Source: CADEGL01 sp050180485
GTDB lineage: Bacteria > Pseudomonadota > Alphaproteobacteria > CADEGL01
Assembly (NCBI GenBank): GCA_050180485.1
Contig: JBFXED010000015.1
Location: 1-64,000 of the forward strand
Length of the DNA stretch: 64,000 nucleotides
Reading direction: 5' to 3'
The position numbers and the translations under genes are program-made. Every line of letters starts with the position of its first letter. Within the stretch, counting starts at the first letter, position 1. Under the pieces are notes generated by a model, which worked only from the letters and a program-made list of their open reading frames with translations, was not told the DNA's origin and made no database searches. Below, one piece after another: positions 8,482 through 16,395 of this stretch.

Positions 8482-9237
8482 CTAGAGCTGGAGCCAGCGC
8501 AGGCGCTTCAGGACGCGGATGGTCAGGAAAACGATCGTGCCGACGGCGAACAGGATGGCGAACATCTGGAAGTCGCCGCGTGCGATGGAGAAATCCCCCT
8601 CGATCCCGTCGAGGATGACGGCCACGGCCAGCCAGCCGTAGAAGCTGCTCGATTCCTTGAGCAGCACGCGCCGCCAGTTGAAGTGCATGCTGCCGATGGT
8701 GCCCGCCAGCCCGCGCGGGCTCGGCAGCCAGCGGTTGGTGGTCCGGCAATACGCCTCGTATTCCGCGCCGAACTTCGCGCGCAGGAAGCTTTCCTCCGCG
8801 GCCACGATGGCGATGTAGGTGATCACGGCCAAAAGGCCGCCGATCGCGAAAATGTCGACCCGGTCGGCCAGGCTGAGGAGCGCCAGGCAGATCATCAGGT
8901 TGCCGGTGTAAAGCGGATTGCGGCAATGGGCGAACAGCCCATTGGTCACCAGCCTTTCGGCATGGATGCGTTTGTTGAGCCCGCCGCGCTTGATGTATTC
9001 GAGCCCGACCGTGAGGATACGAAGCGTCTCGCCGGCCAGCGCCACGGACAGCGCGACCATGTCGAGCCACGGGTCCGTCTCCCAGAGCTCGTCGAGCGGG
9101 AGCCAATCGTCCGGGAAGAGGCGCGGGAACGCCAGCACCATGATCGCGAGCGCGACCGGGAACACCTTGTTCCGGTAACGGAAGATGAAGTTGCCGTAGC
9201 GGATCAGGACCGGCATACGGTAAAGTGAAAACGACAT
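8482..9237 (-). CDS. Isoprenylcysteine carboxyl methyltransferase-like membrane protein
   Basis: 251 residues with several membrane helices. The segment ..HCRNPLYTGNLMIC.. matches the RNPxYxG SAM-binding signature of the ICMT/PEMT-like membrane methyltransferases, and ..EESFLRAKFGAEYEAYC.. the following EExxLxxxFGxxYxxY motif. A C-terminal extension adds about two more helices. Such bacterial proteins methylate unidentified lipid or small-molecule acceptors. It starts 13 bp after the stop of the CmoA-like gene on the same strand, so co-transcription is likely. Confidence 0.8.
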   Translation of the reverse strand: MSFSLYRMPVLIRYGNFIFRYRNKVFPVALAIMVLAFPRLFPDDWLPLDELWETDPWLDMVALSVALAGETLRILTVGLEYIKRGGLNKRIHAERLVTNGLFAHCRNPLYTGNLMICLALLSLADRVDIFAIGGLLAVITYIAIVAAEESFLRAKFGAEYEAYCRTTNRWLPSPRGLAGTIGSMHFNWRRVLLKESSSFYGWLAVAVILDGIEGDFSIARGDFQMFAILFAVGTIVFLTIRVLKRLRWLQL

Positions 9238-9250
9238 CGTCTGGCTCCGT

Positions 9251-10033
9251 TCACTTCACCGCGATGATGCCGCAAAAATTGTACCAGCGGAAAAACTGCT
9301 CGACCGAGCGGAAGCCCGCGGTCTGCAGCATCTCCACGTTTTCCTCGAGACGGTACGGAATCAGCACGTTCTCCAGCGACTCGCGCTTGCGCGAGATTTC
9401 CATCTCGCTGTAGTGCCGGCGCCGCTTCAGCCGGTAGTAATAGTCGATGAACAGGCGGTTCAGCTGCGAATCCGTCATCGTCAGCTTCTCGACCATCAGC
9501 AGGCACCCGCCCGGCCGCAGGCCCTGATAGATCGCATGGAGGAAGCGCTGGCGATAGAGCGGCCGGATGAACATGAGCGTCAGGATCAGGGTCGCGACCG
9601 ACGCTTCCTCCGCCATGCCGAAGCGGTGCAGGTCCGCCTCGACCAGTTCGTAGGGCCGCTTCACGCCGCCGGCGTCCAGCTTGACGCGCGCCTTCTCCAG
9701 CATCTTGGCCGAGTTGTCGACGCCGACGAAGCGCACGCTCGGATCGACCACCCGGTCCAGCGCCAAGAGCGTCGTGGCCGTGGAGCAGCCGAGGTCGTAG
9801 AGCGTGGTGCCCGGCTCCGCGAAATCCGCCGCGATCTCGCAGACCATGCGCTGGATCTCCTCGTAGAAGGGGACCGAGCGCGAAACCATGTCGTCGAAGA
9901 CGCCCGCCGTCTTGGCGTCGAAGGTGAAATCCGTGCTCTCGGTGCCGGCCTCGGTGAAGAGGCGGTCCGGTGCCGGGGCCTCGTCCGTGGACGGCGGATT
10001 GGAGCCGCCGGTCGGTAGGCGCGTGACGGTCAT
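9251..10033 (-). CDS. cmoA: Carboxy-SAM synthase CmoA-like methyltransferase
   Basis: 260 residues from the ATG at 10033, preceded by GAGGAACGC on the minus strand. Key motifs: ..FDDMVSRSVPFYEEIQRM.. near the N-terminus and ..LYDLGCSTATTLLAL.. as SAM motif I, then ..VGVDNSAKMLEKAR.. and ..MVEKLTMTDS.., as in CmoA. In Enterobacteria CmoA makes carboxy-SAM from SAM and prephenate for wobble-uridine modification by CmoB. No cmoB is visible in the window. A broader CmoA-like methyltransferase is the alternative. Confidence 0.75.
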   Translation of the reverse strand: MTVTRLPTGGSNPPSTDEAPAPDRLFTEAGTESTDFTFDAKTAGVFDDMVSRSVPFYEEIQRMVCEIAADFAEPGTTLYDLGCSTATTLLALDRVVDPSVRFVGVDNSAKMLEKARVKLDAGGVKRPYELVEADLHRFGMAEEASVATLILTLMFIRPLYRQRFLHAIYQGLRPGGCLLMVEKLTMTDSQLNRLFIDYYYRLKRRRHYSEMEISRKRESLENVLIPYRLEENVEMLQTAGFRSVEQFFRWYNFCGIIAVK

Positions 10034-10207
10034 GGCGCGTTCCTCGAGCTGCGGCCGGGGGCCGCTTCGCCCTCGCGGCCTGTCCAAGCCGGCGCACTTC
10101 TATATCAGATGCGAAATTTCGTCCAGATCGCCCCTCCGCGCGGCCGCGCGCGCGGGCCTCTAAGTGCTTGCGGGCATGGATATTTTCACGTCTCCCGCGC
10201 GGCAATG

Positions 10208-10282
10208 AAGCTCATGCTTCGACGAGCTCAGCATGAGGAGTTTTTTCGAGTCCTCACACTGAGCCCGTCGAAGCGTGGGCTT
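10208..10282. repeat. REP-like inverted repeat (family 1, copy 1)
   Basis: The arms CTTCGACGAGCTCAGCATGAG and a partly complementary CTCACACTGAGCCCGTCGAAG can form a long hairpin around TTTTTTCGAG. Related hairpins occur at 32295-32363 and 32937-33014. This one fills the gap between the cmoA-like and racemase-family genes. Confidence 0.75.
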
Positions 10283-10346
10283 CCTCATCCCGAGGTCTGC
10301 CGAGGGACGAAGGCTTGAGCGCCGAAGGCGATCGAGGCTTCCGTTT

Positions 10347-11414
10347 TCACCCCACGGTGAAGGCGCCGGCGGCTTTCATCTTGTCGAGCGGCCAGGTGTC
10401 GGACAGGCGATAGCCGGCGGGCAGCGGGTCCGACGGGTCCAGCACATATTGGTGGAAGCCCGTGATCCAGCCGCGCCCGGCGATGGTGGCGTCGATCGAG
10501 GGCACGGCGCCAACGGTGCCGGTGCCGCGGATCACGCCGGTGAACAGCGTGTCGATGATCGATTCGTGGATGAACTCTTCGCCCACCGTGATCTGCCCGC
10601 GCGCGTGCATGACGGCCAGGCGCGCGGCCGTGCCGGTGCCGCACGGGCTGCGGTCGATGCGGCCGGGCGAGACGATCACAGCGTTGCGCGACTGCAGCTT
10701 TCCTTCCGCGTTGCGCCGCAACGGCCCGGCCCACAGCGTCTGGTTGATGGTGTGGATCTCGGGGTTGGTCGGGTGCACGGCCTTGATCTGTACCGCCGCC
10801 GCGGCCTTGATCTCCTCGCCCAAATCCACCAGCTTCCGGGCCTCGTCGGGCACGATCTTGAAGCCCAGCGCCGCGGCATCCACCAGCATGTAGATCATGC
10901 CGCCATAGGCGACATCGACCTTGATCGTGCCGAGGCCCGGCACCTCCACCGGCAGGTCCAGGCCGAAGACGAAGCAGGGCACGTTGTCGAAGGTGACGCG
11001 CTCGCACTTGCCGTTGCGGCAATCGGCCTTGACGCGGATCAGGCCGCCCGGCGCCTCGAGCGTCACCATCGTGACCGGCTCGGTCATCGGGATCATGCCG
11101 GTCTCCAGCAGGGCCGTGACGGTCGAGATCGTGTTGGTGCCCGACATCGGCGGATAGGACGCCGATTCCATGATGATGTAGCCGGCCTGCGCCTCCGGGT
11201 GGGCCGAGGGCTGCACCAGGTTCGCACAGGCGATCACCTTGCCGCGCGGCTCGTGCAGCAGCATCTGGCGCAACTGGTCGCCATGCCGCTCCAGATGCCG
11301 CGCCTTCTCGAACATCGTCTTCCCCGGCACGTCGATGACGCCGCCGACAATGACTTCATTGTGCGCGCCCTCGGCATTGACGGCGACGGTGTGGATCATT
11401 CGCGAGAAGCGCAT
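10347..11414 (-). CDS. Proline racemase superfamily enzyme (Ser/Cys type)
   Basis: 355 residues with the two-lobed proline racemase fold. The C-terminal catalytic motif DRSPCGTGT is present (Cys about residue 258). The N-terminal motif reads PPMSGTN, with Ser at about residue 91 in place of the usual first catalytic Cys of MCGH. Members with a Ser/Cys pair have been assigned to 4-hydroxyproline epimerase or 3-hydroxyproline dehydratase activity, so the exact reaction is open. It is single-standing; PutA lies 30 kb away. Cytoplasmic. Confidence 0.8.
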   Translation of the reverse strand: MRFSRMIHTVAVNAEGAHNEVIVGGVIDVPGKTMFEKARHLERHGDQLRQMLLHEPRGKVIACANLVQPSAHPEAQAGYIIMESASYPPMSGTNTISTVTALLETGMIPMTEPVTMVTLEAPGGLIRVKADCRNGKCERVTFDNVPCFVFGLDLPVEVPGLGTIKVDVAYGGMIYMLVDAAALGFKIVPDEARKLVDLGEEIKAAAAVQIKAVHPTNPEIHTINQTLWAGPLRRNAEGKLQSRNAVIVSPGRIDRSPCGTGTAARLAVMHARGQITVGEEFIHESIIDTLFTGVIRGTGTVGAVPSIDATIAGRGWITGFHQYVLDPSDPLPAGYRLSDTWPLDKMKAAGAFTVG

Positions 11415-11850
11415 GGGGTGGGGTTCCGATGTTGGGGAAGGAATTGGGTATTCTTCTCCATCCCGATACGACGCGGAAGCGTCCCATAGAAGCTGGCACG
11501 CCTACTGGGATAACGTTACTCTTTCCACCTGATTGAGCCATATCCGCGTCATTTCGTTGTCGAAATGCTCTTGCTGTAATGACGAAATAAATGGACGACT
11601 CGTGCCGAGCTTCGACACTCGCTGGTCGGCGAGAAACAAGCAAAGTAGTCGGTAAGGTTCCAGCGTGACATTCGTTGGATCAAGCATATGGCCCGATCTA
11701 AGTCCGTCGACTTCGGGTAATTCGGCCACTTCACACCGTCTGCCTGATATTCTGCTTGCGGGACCGTCACACCGCTTGCCTCATTTTGAAGGAGCCCAGC
11801 AAAAAGTTGAATCTCCCCCTATATGTCCGTCGTCTCACGTTGGTTGGTAG
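11415..11850. other. Intergenic stretch with no supported gene
   Basis: AT-richer than its surroundings. Minus-strand frames of 73-95 codons at 11356-11770 overlap one another in different frames and have no recognisable domain or ribosome-binding site. The 75-codon frame at 11502-11729 is the most protein-like but remains unsupported. Next to a transposase remnant, so probably degraded mobile DNA. Confidence 0.5.
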
Positions 11851-12015
11851 TCGTGGCGGGCTCCATCCATGGCGGTTGGTATCTCTACGCGGCTTTGGGA
11901 AATGGCGGACATCGTGAAGTCGATCGACAATGCCGCTGTTCCCGCTAAGAAGCGCGGTCCTTATCATCCGCGTAATTCAAACCGAGGCAGTGCCCATTTG
12001 GGAACTTGCAAGTAA
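11851..12015 (+). pseudogene. C-terminal transposase remnant
   Basis: The open frame reads ..RAPSMAVGISTRLWEMADIV.. and ..VPAKKRGPYHPRN.. up to TAA at 12013. This matches the characteristic end of IS1/IS1595-like DDE transposases: a TPAMAAG..DRLW-type block, a D/E-IVxLI helix, and a KRGPYKxR tail. A stop at 11848 and the absence of the catalytic domain upstream show a remnant only. It lies directly before the tracrRNA terminator. Confidence 0.5.
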
Positions 12016-12039
12016 CGACCCGAACGATCGACGGATCAT

Positions 12040-12069
12040 AAAAAAAAGGGGCAGGCCGCAGCCTGCCCC
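12040..12069 (-). terminator. tracrRNA terminator
   Basis: A perfect 9-bp stem (GGGGCAGGC / GCCTGCCCC, 12048-12069) with a 4-nt loop. On the minus strand it is followed by eight U residues (A-run 12040-12047 on the plus strand). Its direction shows that the RNA ending here runs leftwards, away from cas9. Confidence 0.85.
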
Positions 12070-12160
12070 TTCATTTTGTGCATCTGGTGCCTCTCGGCAC
12101 TTCTGCTTGTTAACGGAGGGGCCGCGAAACCTGATCGGCTAAAAACAGGTGTGTCCCTCG
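12040..12160 (-). ncRNA. tracrRNA of the type II-C CRISPR-Cas system
   Basis: Bases 12119-12144 are a 26-nt exact match to the internal CRISPR repeats, read so that the minus-strand RNA is complementary to the crRNA repeat (GGGCCGCG..GGCTAAAA). The minus-strand transcript would contain this anti-repeat, then CCGUUAAC that can pair with the GTTGCGG repeat 5' end with a bulge. A perfect GTGCC-TCTC-GGCAC hairpin (12087-12100) and the terminator hairpin follow. A TTGACG -35-like hexamer is at 12195-12190 (minus). The 5' end near 12150-12160 is estimated. Confidence 0.85.
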
Positions 12161-12211
12161 CCGACAATTCGGCCAGAATTGCCCCGTCGCGTCAAGGGAA
12201 GCGGGGGACTC

Positions 12212-15200
12212 ATGCGCGCGAAGTATCGGCTTGGCATCGATCTCGGCGTCAATTCTCTCGGTTGGTGCGCTCTCCGCCTCGATGGCAAGGACCGGCTCGC
12301 CGAGGTGCTGGACATGGGCGTCCGACTGTTTTCGGATGGCCGCGATCCCAAGAAAGGCACGTCGCTTGCGGCCGACCGCCGTCTCGCACGGCAGATGCGC
12401 CGCAGGCGCGACCGCTATCTCCGCCGGCGCGAAAACTTGATGGACGCGCTCGTGCGTCTCGGACTGATGCCGCCCGATCCGGCCGAGCGCAAAAAGCTGG
12501 AATCACTGGACCCTTATGAACTCCGGGCGCGAGGGCTCAATGAGATATTGGAGCCGCACCATCTTGGACGCGCCATCTTTCATTTGAATCAGCGCCGCGG
12601 CTTCAAATCGAGCCGCAAGATGGACAAGGGCGCGGACGATGAGAAGGAGCGCGGCAAGATCGAGACGGGGGTAGCCAAACTAAGAGCGGCCCTGGAGGAA
12701 GGAAGCTACCGCACGGTGGGCGAATATCTTTGGACGCGGCATCGAGAGCGCCGTGCAGTGCGTGTGCGCCTGGCCGGTCGCAGCGCCAAGGAGGAATACG
12801 AGTTCTATCCTCAACGCGCGCTCGTGGAGGCCGAGTTCGACGCGTTATGGAGCGCGCAAGCGCTGCACCACCCACAACTTCTGACCGAGGGGGCCAAATC
12901 CGCCGTAAAGGATATCGTGTTCTTTCAGCGTCCCTTGCGGCCCGTCGACCCAGGCCGCTGCACGCTCGATCCCAACGACGAGCGCGCGCCGCGCGCCCTG
13001 CCCCTTGTTCAAAATTTTCGCATTTACCAGGAACTGAACAACCTGCGCATCGTGGCTCCCGACCAATCCGTGCGCGGATTGACGAAAACCGAGCGGGACC
13101 GGGTCTTCGCCAAACTGCAACCGGCGAAGGAATTGACCTTCGACCAGATGCGGAAGCCGAAGCTGCTCGGGCTAGATTCAACGTACCGGTTCAACCTGGA
13201 GAGCGCCAAGCGGAAGGGACTCAAAGGCGACGAGACTGGCCGCTTGCTCGCCGATCCCAAGCGGTTCGGGAAGGCTTGGTGGGAATTCGACGAAGCCAAG
13301 CAGAACGAGATCGCGAAAGCGATCATCTCAGCCGAGGACGAAGAGGCCCTGTTCGCCCTCGCGCGCGGGAAATGGGGTTTGGACGACTCAGCCGCGCGCG
13401 CGGTCGCGCGGGTGTCCCTACCCGACGGATACGGCTTCGTCGGACGCCAAGCGCTGGCGAAGATCGTGCCCATTCTGCGCGACCAGGGCATATCCTATTA
13501 CGACGCGGCCAAGGAGGCAGGCTATGATCCGTCGGATTTTCGTGCCGATGGCTCGGCCGAACAACTGCCGGATTATCGAGAAAGTCTCGCGCGCCATCTG
13601 ATCGGCGGTAGCGGCGATCCGGCGGATTCCAAAGAAGAGCGACTTGGACGCTTCCCCAACCCAACCGTCCATATCGGCCTCAACCAGCTCCACCGGCTCG
13701 TCAACGAAATGATCGGCGAGCACGGCAAACCGGCCGAGATTGTGGTCGAACTGGCCCGTGATCTCAAACGCAGCCGCAACGAACGTAAGGAAGCCGACGA
13801 GCGTCAAGCCGCGGAACAAGAGCGCAACGACCGGCTGCGCGTGGAACTCACGCGACTTGGCCAAAAGATAAACCGGGAAAATTTGATCCGCTTCAAGCTA
13901 TGGGAAGAGCTGGGACCGCCCCACGACCGGCGCTGCGTCTACACCGGCGAACCGATATCCCTCGGCATGCTGTTTGGCGACCGGGTCGCGGTCGATCACA
14001 TCTTGCCCTTCAAGGACACGCTCGACGACAGCTTCGCGAATCGCCTGCTGTGCGCGAAGCGCGCCAACGACTACAAGCGCAAGCGTCCGCCCATCGATGC
14101 TTTCGGCCAAGGCGCCGACGGGTATGACTGGACGGCCATCCTGCTCCGCGCGGATAATTTGCCGGTAAGTAAACGCTGGCGCTTCGCGGCGGATGCGATG
14201 CAACGGTATCTGCGCGACAAGGATTTCCTTGCCCGGCATCTGACGGACACCGCCTACCTCGCGCGGATCGCGCGCGAGTATCTCAGCCAAGTATGCCATG
14301 CCGACTGCGTCTGGGCCGTGCCTGGCACCTTGACCGCGCTACTGAGGGGCAAGTGGGGTCTCAATGGCATCCTCTCCGACGCCAATCTCAAGAACCGCGC
14401 CGACCATCGCCATCACGCCGTGGATGCCTTCGTCGTCGCCTGCACCGACCGGGCGCTGCTGAAACGGATGAGCGATGCGGGTGCGGCCTCGCGCCTCGAC
14501 CGCGCGATCGAGGACATGCCGGATCCGTGGGACGGATTCGACCGGGACATGCTACGTGAGCGGGTTCGGTCGGTCATCGTCTCGCTCAAGCCCGACCACG
14601 GACGCCAGGGACGACTGCACGAGGAAACGGCCTACGGTCTAGTCGCCGACCCGAGCAAGGAAGACGGCGCGACGGTCGTTTATCGCAAAGCCTTCATCGA
14701 TCTCAATGAAAACGAGATCGCGCGCATCCGCGATCTGAACCTCCGCGCGCGTGTCTTGGCCCACGTCGCCAGGGCCAAGGCTGATGGCAAGGCGGTCAAG
14801 GATGCCTTGGCCGATTATGCCGACAGCGCCGGCAGCGCCGGCAACAAGAATGGCGTCCGCCGCGTCCGGTTGCTCAAGGTCGAGGACCCCTCGGGACTCG
14901 TGCCGGTCGGCGAACGCGGCAACGGCAAGACGTATAAAGCGATGAGCGCTGGAGAGAACTGGTGCATCGACATCTTCGAGCAGCCGGACGGCAAGTGGAC
15001 CGGCACTTCGGTTACGATGTTCCAAGCCAATCGACCAGCGTCTCTGAATGAGAAACGCAAGGGCCATCCCGCCGCGCGGCGCGTTTTGCGCATCCATAAG
15101 GGTGACTATCTGAAGCTCGACCATGATGGCGTGGAACGCATCTTCCGAGTGGTGCGTCTTGCAGCAAAGGGCGGCCGAATTTATCTGGCCGAGCATCACG

Positions 15201-15349
15201 AAAGTGGAGATCTCCAGAAGCGTCACGACGACAAGGACGACCCGTTCCGCTGGGCGTGGCCAACTTACGAGCAATTGAAGGAGCGAGGTGCTCGCAAAGT
15301 CGCGGTGGACCCACTTGGCCGCGTCCGCGATCCGGGACCGCCGCGATGA
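12212..15349 (+). CDS. cas9: CRISPR-associated endonuclease Cas9, type II-C
   Basis: 1045 residues from ATG 12212 (GCGGGGG ribosome-binding site; an in-frame GTG at 12149 would run through the tracrRNA promoter region). RuvC-I GIDLGVNSLGW (Asp10), arginine-rich bridge helix (RQMRRRRDRYLRRRENL, about 65-80), RuvC-II IVVELARDLK (Glu about 513), HNH core VDHILPF (His about 596) with FANRLL (Asn about 610), RuvC-III HHAVDAF (His735, Asp738). All nuclease residues are kept, so it should cut dsDNA guided by crRNA:tracrRNA. Size and compact REC lobe indicate II-C. Stop overlaps the cas1 remnant start (ATGA). Confidence 0.97.
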   Translation: MRAKYRLGIDLGVNSLGWCALRLDGKDRLAEVLDMGVRLFSDGRDPKKGTSLAADRRLARQMRRRRDRYLRRRENLMDALVRLGLMPPDPAERKKLESLDPYELRARGLNEILEPHHLGRAIFHLNQRRGFKSSRKMDKGADDEKERGKIETGVAKLRAALEEGSYRTVGEYLWTRHRERRAVRVRLAGRSAKEEYEFYPQRALVEAEFDALWSAQALHHPQLLTEGAKSAVKDIVFFQRPLRPVDPGRCTLDPNDERAPRALPLVQNFRIYQELNNLRIVAPDQSVRGLTKTERDRVFAKLQPAKELTFDQMRKPKLLGLDSTYRFNLESAKRKGLKGDETGRLLADPKRFGKAWWEFDEAKQNEIAKAIISAEDEEALFALARGKWGLDDSAARAVARVSLPDGYGFVGRQALAKIVPILRDQGISYYDAAKEAGYDPSDFRADGSAEQLPDYRESLARHLIGGSGDPADSKEERLGRFPNPTVHIGLNQLHRLVNEMIGEHGKPAEIVVELARDLKRSRNERKEADERQAAEQERNDRLRVELTRLGQKINRENLIRFKLWEELGPPHDRRCVYTGEPISLGMLFGDRVAVDHILPFKDTLDDSFANRLLCAKRANDYKRKRPPIDAFGQGADGYDWTAILLRADNLPVSKRWRFAADAMQRYLRDKDFLARHLTDTAYLARIAREYLSQVCHADCVWAVPGTLTALLRGKWGLNGILSDANLKNRADHRHHAVDAFVVACTDRALLKRMSDAGAASRLDRAIEDMPDPWDGFDRDMLRERVRSVIVSLKPDHGRQGRLHEETAYGLVADPSKEDGATVVYRKAFIDLNENEIARIRDLNLRARVLAHVARAKADGKAVKDALADYADSAGSAGNKNGVRRVRLLKVEDPSGLVPVGERGNGKTYKAMSAGENWCIDIFEQPDGKWTGTSVTMFQANRPASLNEKRKGHPAARRVLRIHKGDYLKLDHDGVERIFRVVRLAAKGGRIYLAEHHESGDLQKRHDDKDDPFRWAWPTYEQLKERGARKVAVDPLGRVRDPGPPR

Positions 15350-15498
15350 CCGGCCGCATCGTGGAGATCGCGGAGGACGGACGCCATTTGGTCCTGTCGC
15401 GCGGCTTCATGGTGGTCAAGGCCGAGGGCGAGGAACTGGCGTGCGTGCCGCTTGGCGCCCCTGCCTCTCGAACTTCCAGCCCCAACCGCCGCGCCGTG
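15346..15498 (+). pseudogene. cas1: cas1 remnant (N-terminal ~37 codons, catalytic core deleted)
   Basis: Starting at ATG 15346, overlapping the cas9 stop by 4 bp as expected for an intact operon, the frame reads MTGRIVEIAEDGRHLVLSRG and continues ..EGEELACVPL. This is the typical first beta-domain of II-C Cas1, which normally continues for about 260 further residues. After VPLG the frame passes through about 14 residues of no clear identity and directly into cas2. The Glu-His-Glu/Asp integrase residues are therefore missing. An internal in-frame deletion is the simplest reading. Confidence 0.8.
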
Positions 15499-15825
15499 AT
15501 GCTCAGCGGGTACCGCCTCATATGGATGATGGCGCTATTCGACCTGCCTGTGCTGAGCAAGAAGGAGCGCAAGGCGGCGGCCAAGTTGCGCTACTTCCTC
15601 TTGGACCAGGGCTTCGAGATGTCGCAGCTCTCGGTCTACATGCGCTTCTGCTCGGGCAAGGAGCAGGCGGAAACCCTGACCAAGCGGGTCGAAAAGGGCA
15701 CGCCCCTGACTGGTAAAGTTTACATCGTGTATTTCACCGACAAGCAATACGAGAACATCGTCTGCTTCGATGGGCGAAAACGGGAACCCGGCCGGAAGAA
15801 CCCCGAGCAGTTCCTCCTGCTATAA
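15346..15825 (+). CDS. cas2: Cas1-stub/Cas2 fused ORF; Cas2 part from 15499
   Basis: 159 residues if read from the cas1 start; the Cas2 portion begins at Met52 (15499, MLSGYRLIWMMALFDLPVL) and has 108 residues, the normal II-C length. Cas2 features: ferredoxin-like fold with the conserved Asp in ALFDLPV, ..LLDQGFEMSQLSVYMRFC.. and ..GKVYIVYFTDKQYENI... No ribosome-binding site precedes Met52, so Cas2 probably is made as the fusion or by reinitiation. Cas2 is only the scaffold of the Cas1-Cas2 integrase, so without Cas1 spacer acquisition should fail unless supplied in trans. Confidence 0.85.
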   Translation: MTGRIVEIAEDGRHLVLSRGFMVVKAEGEELACVPLGAPASRTSSPNRRAVMLSGYRLIWMMALFDLPVLSKKERKAAAKLRYFLLDQGFEMSQLSVYMRFCSGKEQAETLTKRVEKGTPLTGKVYIVYFTDKQYENIVCFDGRKREPGRKNPEQFLLL

Positions 15826-15855
15826 GTCGGGAAAGATAGATTTTTTAACCCAGAT

Positions 15856-15885
15856 AAAGAAAAAACGCCCTGTTTCCAGGGCGTT
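15856..15885 (-). terminator. Terminator of the CRISPR array transcript
   Basis: Perfect 9-bp stem AACGCCCTG / CAGGGCGTT with a TTTC loop (15864-15885). On the minus strand it is followed by a U-rich tract (plus-strand AAAGAAAAAA). It works only for leftward transcription, so it ends a precursor crRNA transcribed on the minus strand. Confidence 0.8.
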
Positions 15886-15897
15886 AAGGGTGCTTGG

Positions 15898-16395
15898 ATT
15901 TTAGCCGATCAGGTTTCGCGTCCCAATCGCAACTGCCAGTCCTATCCGGCCTATGCCGCGCCGGATTTTAGCCGATCAGGTTTCGCGGCCCAACCGCAAC
16001 CCTCCCTCGCTCTTCTGGCTTGGCTTGGTGATTTTAGCCGATCAGGTTTCGCGGCCCAACCGCAACGCAAGCCCAAGGCGAAGATGATCGTCAGTATTTT
16101 AGCCGATCAGGTTTCGCGGCCCAACCGCAACAATACCTCTCCACCAAGCCAAGCCAGAAGAATTTTAGCCGATCAGGTTTCGCAGCCCAACCGCAACATC
16201 TCCCTCCCCATACCGCCCATAACAAGGATTTTAGCCGATCAGGTTTCGCGGCCCAACCGCAACTCTCCGGCGGTGTAGGCGGCTTGCCAAGTTATTTTAG
16301 CCGATCAAGTTTCGCGGCCCAACCGCAACTCGTCTCCACTGCGTATGGGATTAAGCTGGATTTTAGCCGATCAGCTTTCGCGTCCCAATCGCAAC
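15898..16395 (-). CRISPR. Type II-C CRISPR array, 8 repeats of 36 bp, 7 spacers
   Basis: Repeats begin at 15898, 15965, 16031, 16096, 16162, 16228, 16294 and 16360. Spacers are 31, 30, 29, 30, 30, 30 and 30 bp. The plus-strand repeat starts ATTTTAGCCGATCAGG and ends CCAACCGCAAC. Read on the minus strand it starts GTTGCGG and ends GGCTAAAAT, like Neisseria and Campylobacter II-C repeats. Terminator position and tracrRNA complementarity also give minus-strand transcription, so the leader side is at the right. The first and last repeats share variants; repeats 5 and 7 have single changes. Spacers 2 and 4 are partly complementary. Confidence 0.97.

Noticed and set aside
12149..12211. GTG 12149 as cas9 start
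   Set aside because: It would add 21 residues before the usual MRAKYRLGID start, lies in the tracrRNA promoter region and lacks a ribosome-binding site; ATG 12212 has one.
15288..15716. 142-codon alternative frame over the cas1/cas2 junction
   Set aside because: Different frame from both Cas1 and Cas2 motifs; no recognisable content, so it does not hide the missing Cas1 part.
16001..16161. Reading a PAM from the overlapping spacers 2 and 4
   Set aside because: With minus-strand crRNAs the shared 20 bases are at the 5' (PAM-distal) ends, so the known flanks are not the PAM side. The apparent GNGAGG agreement only holds for the less likely plus orientation.
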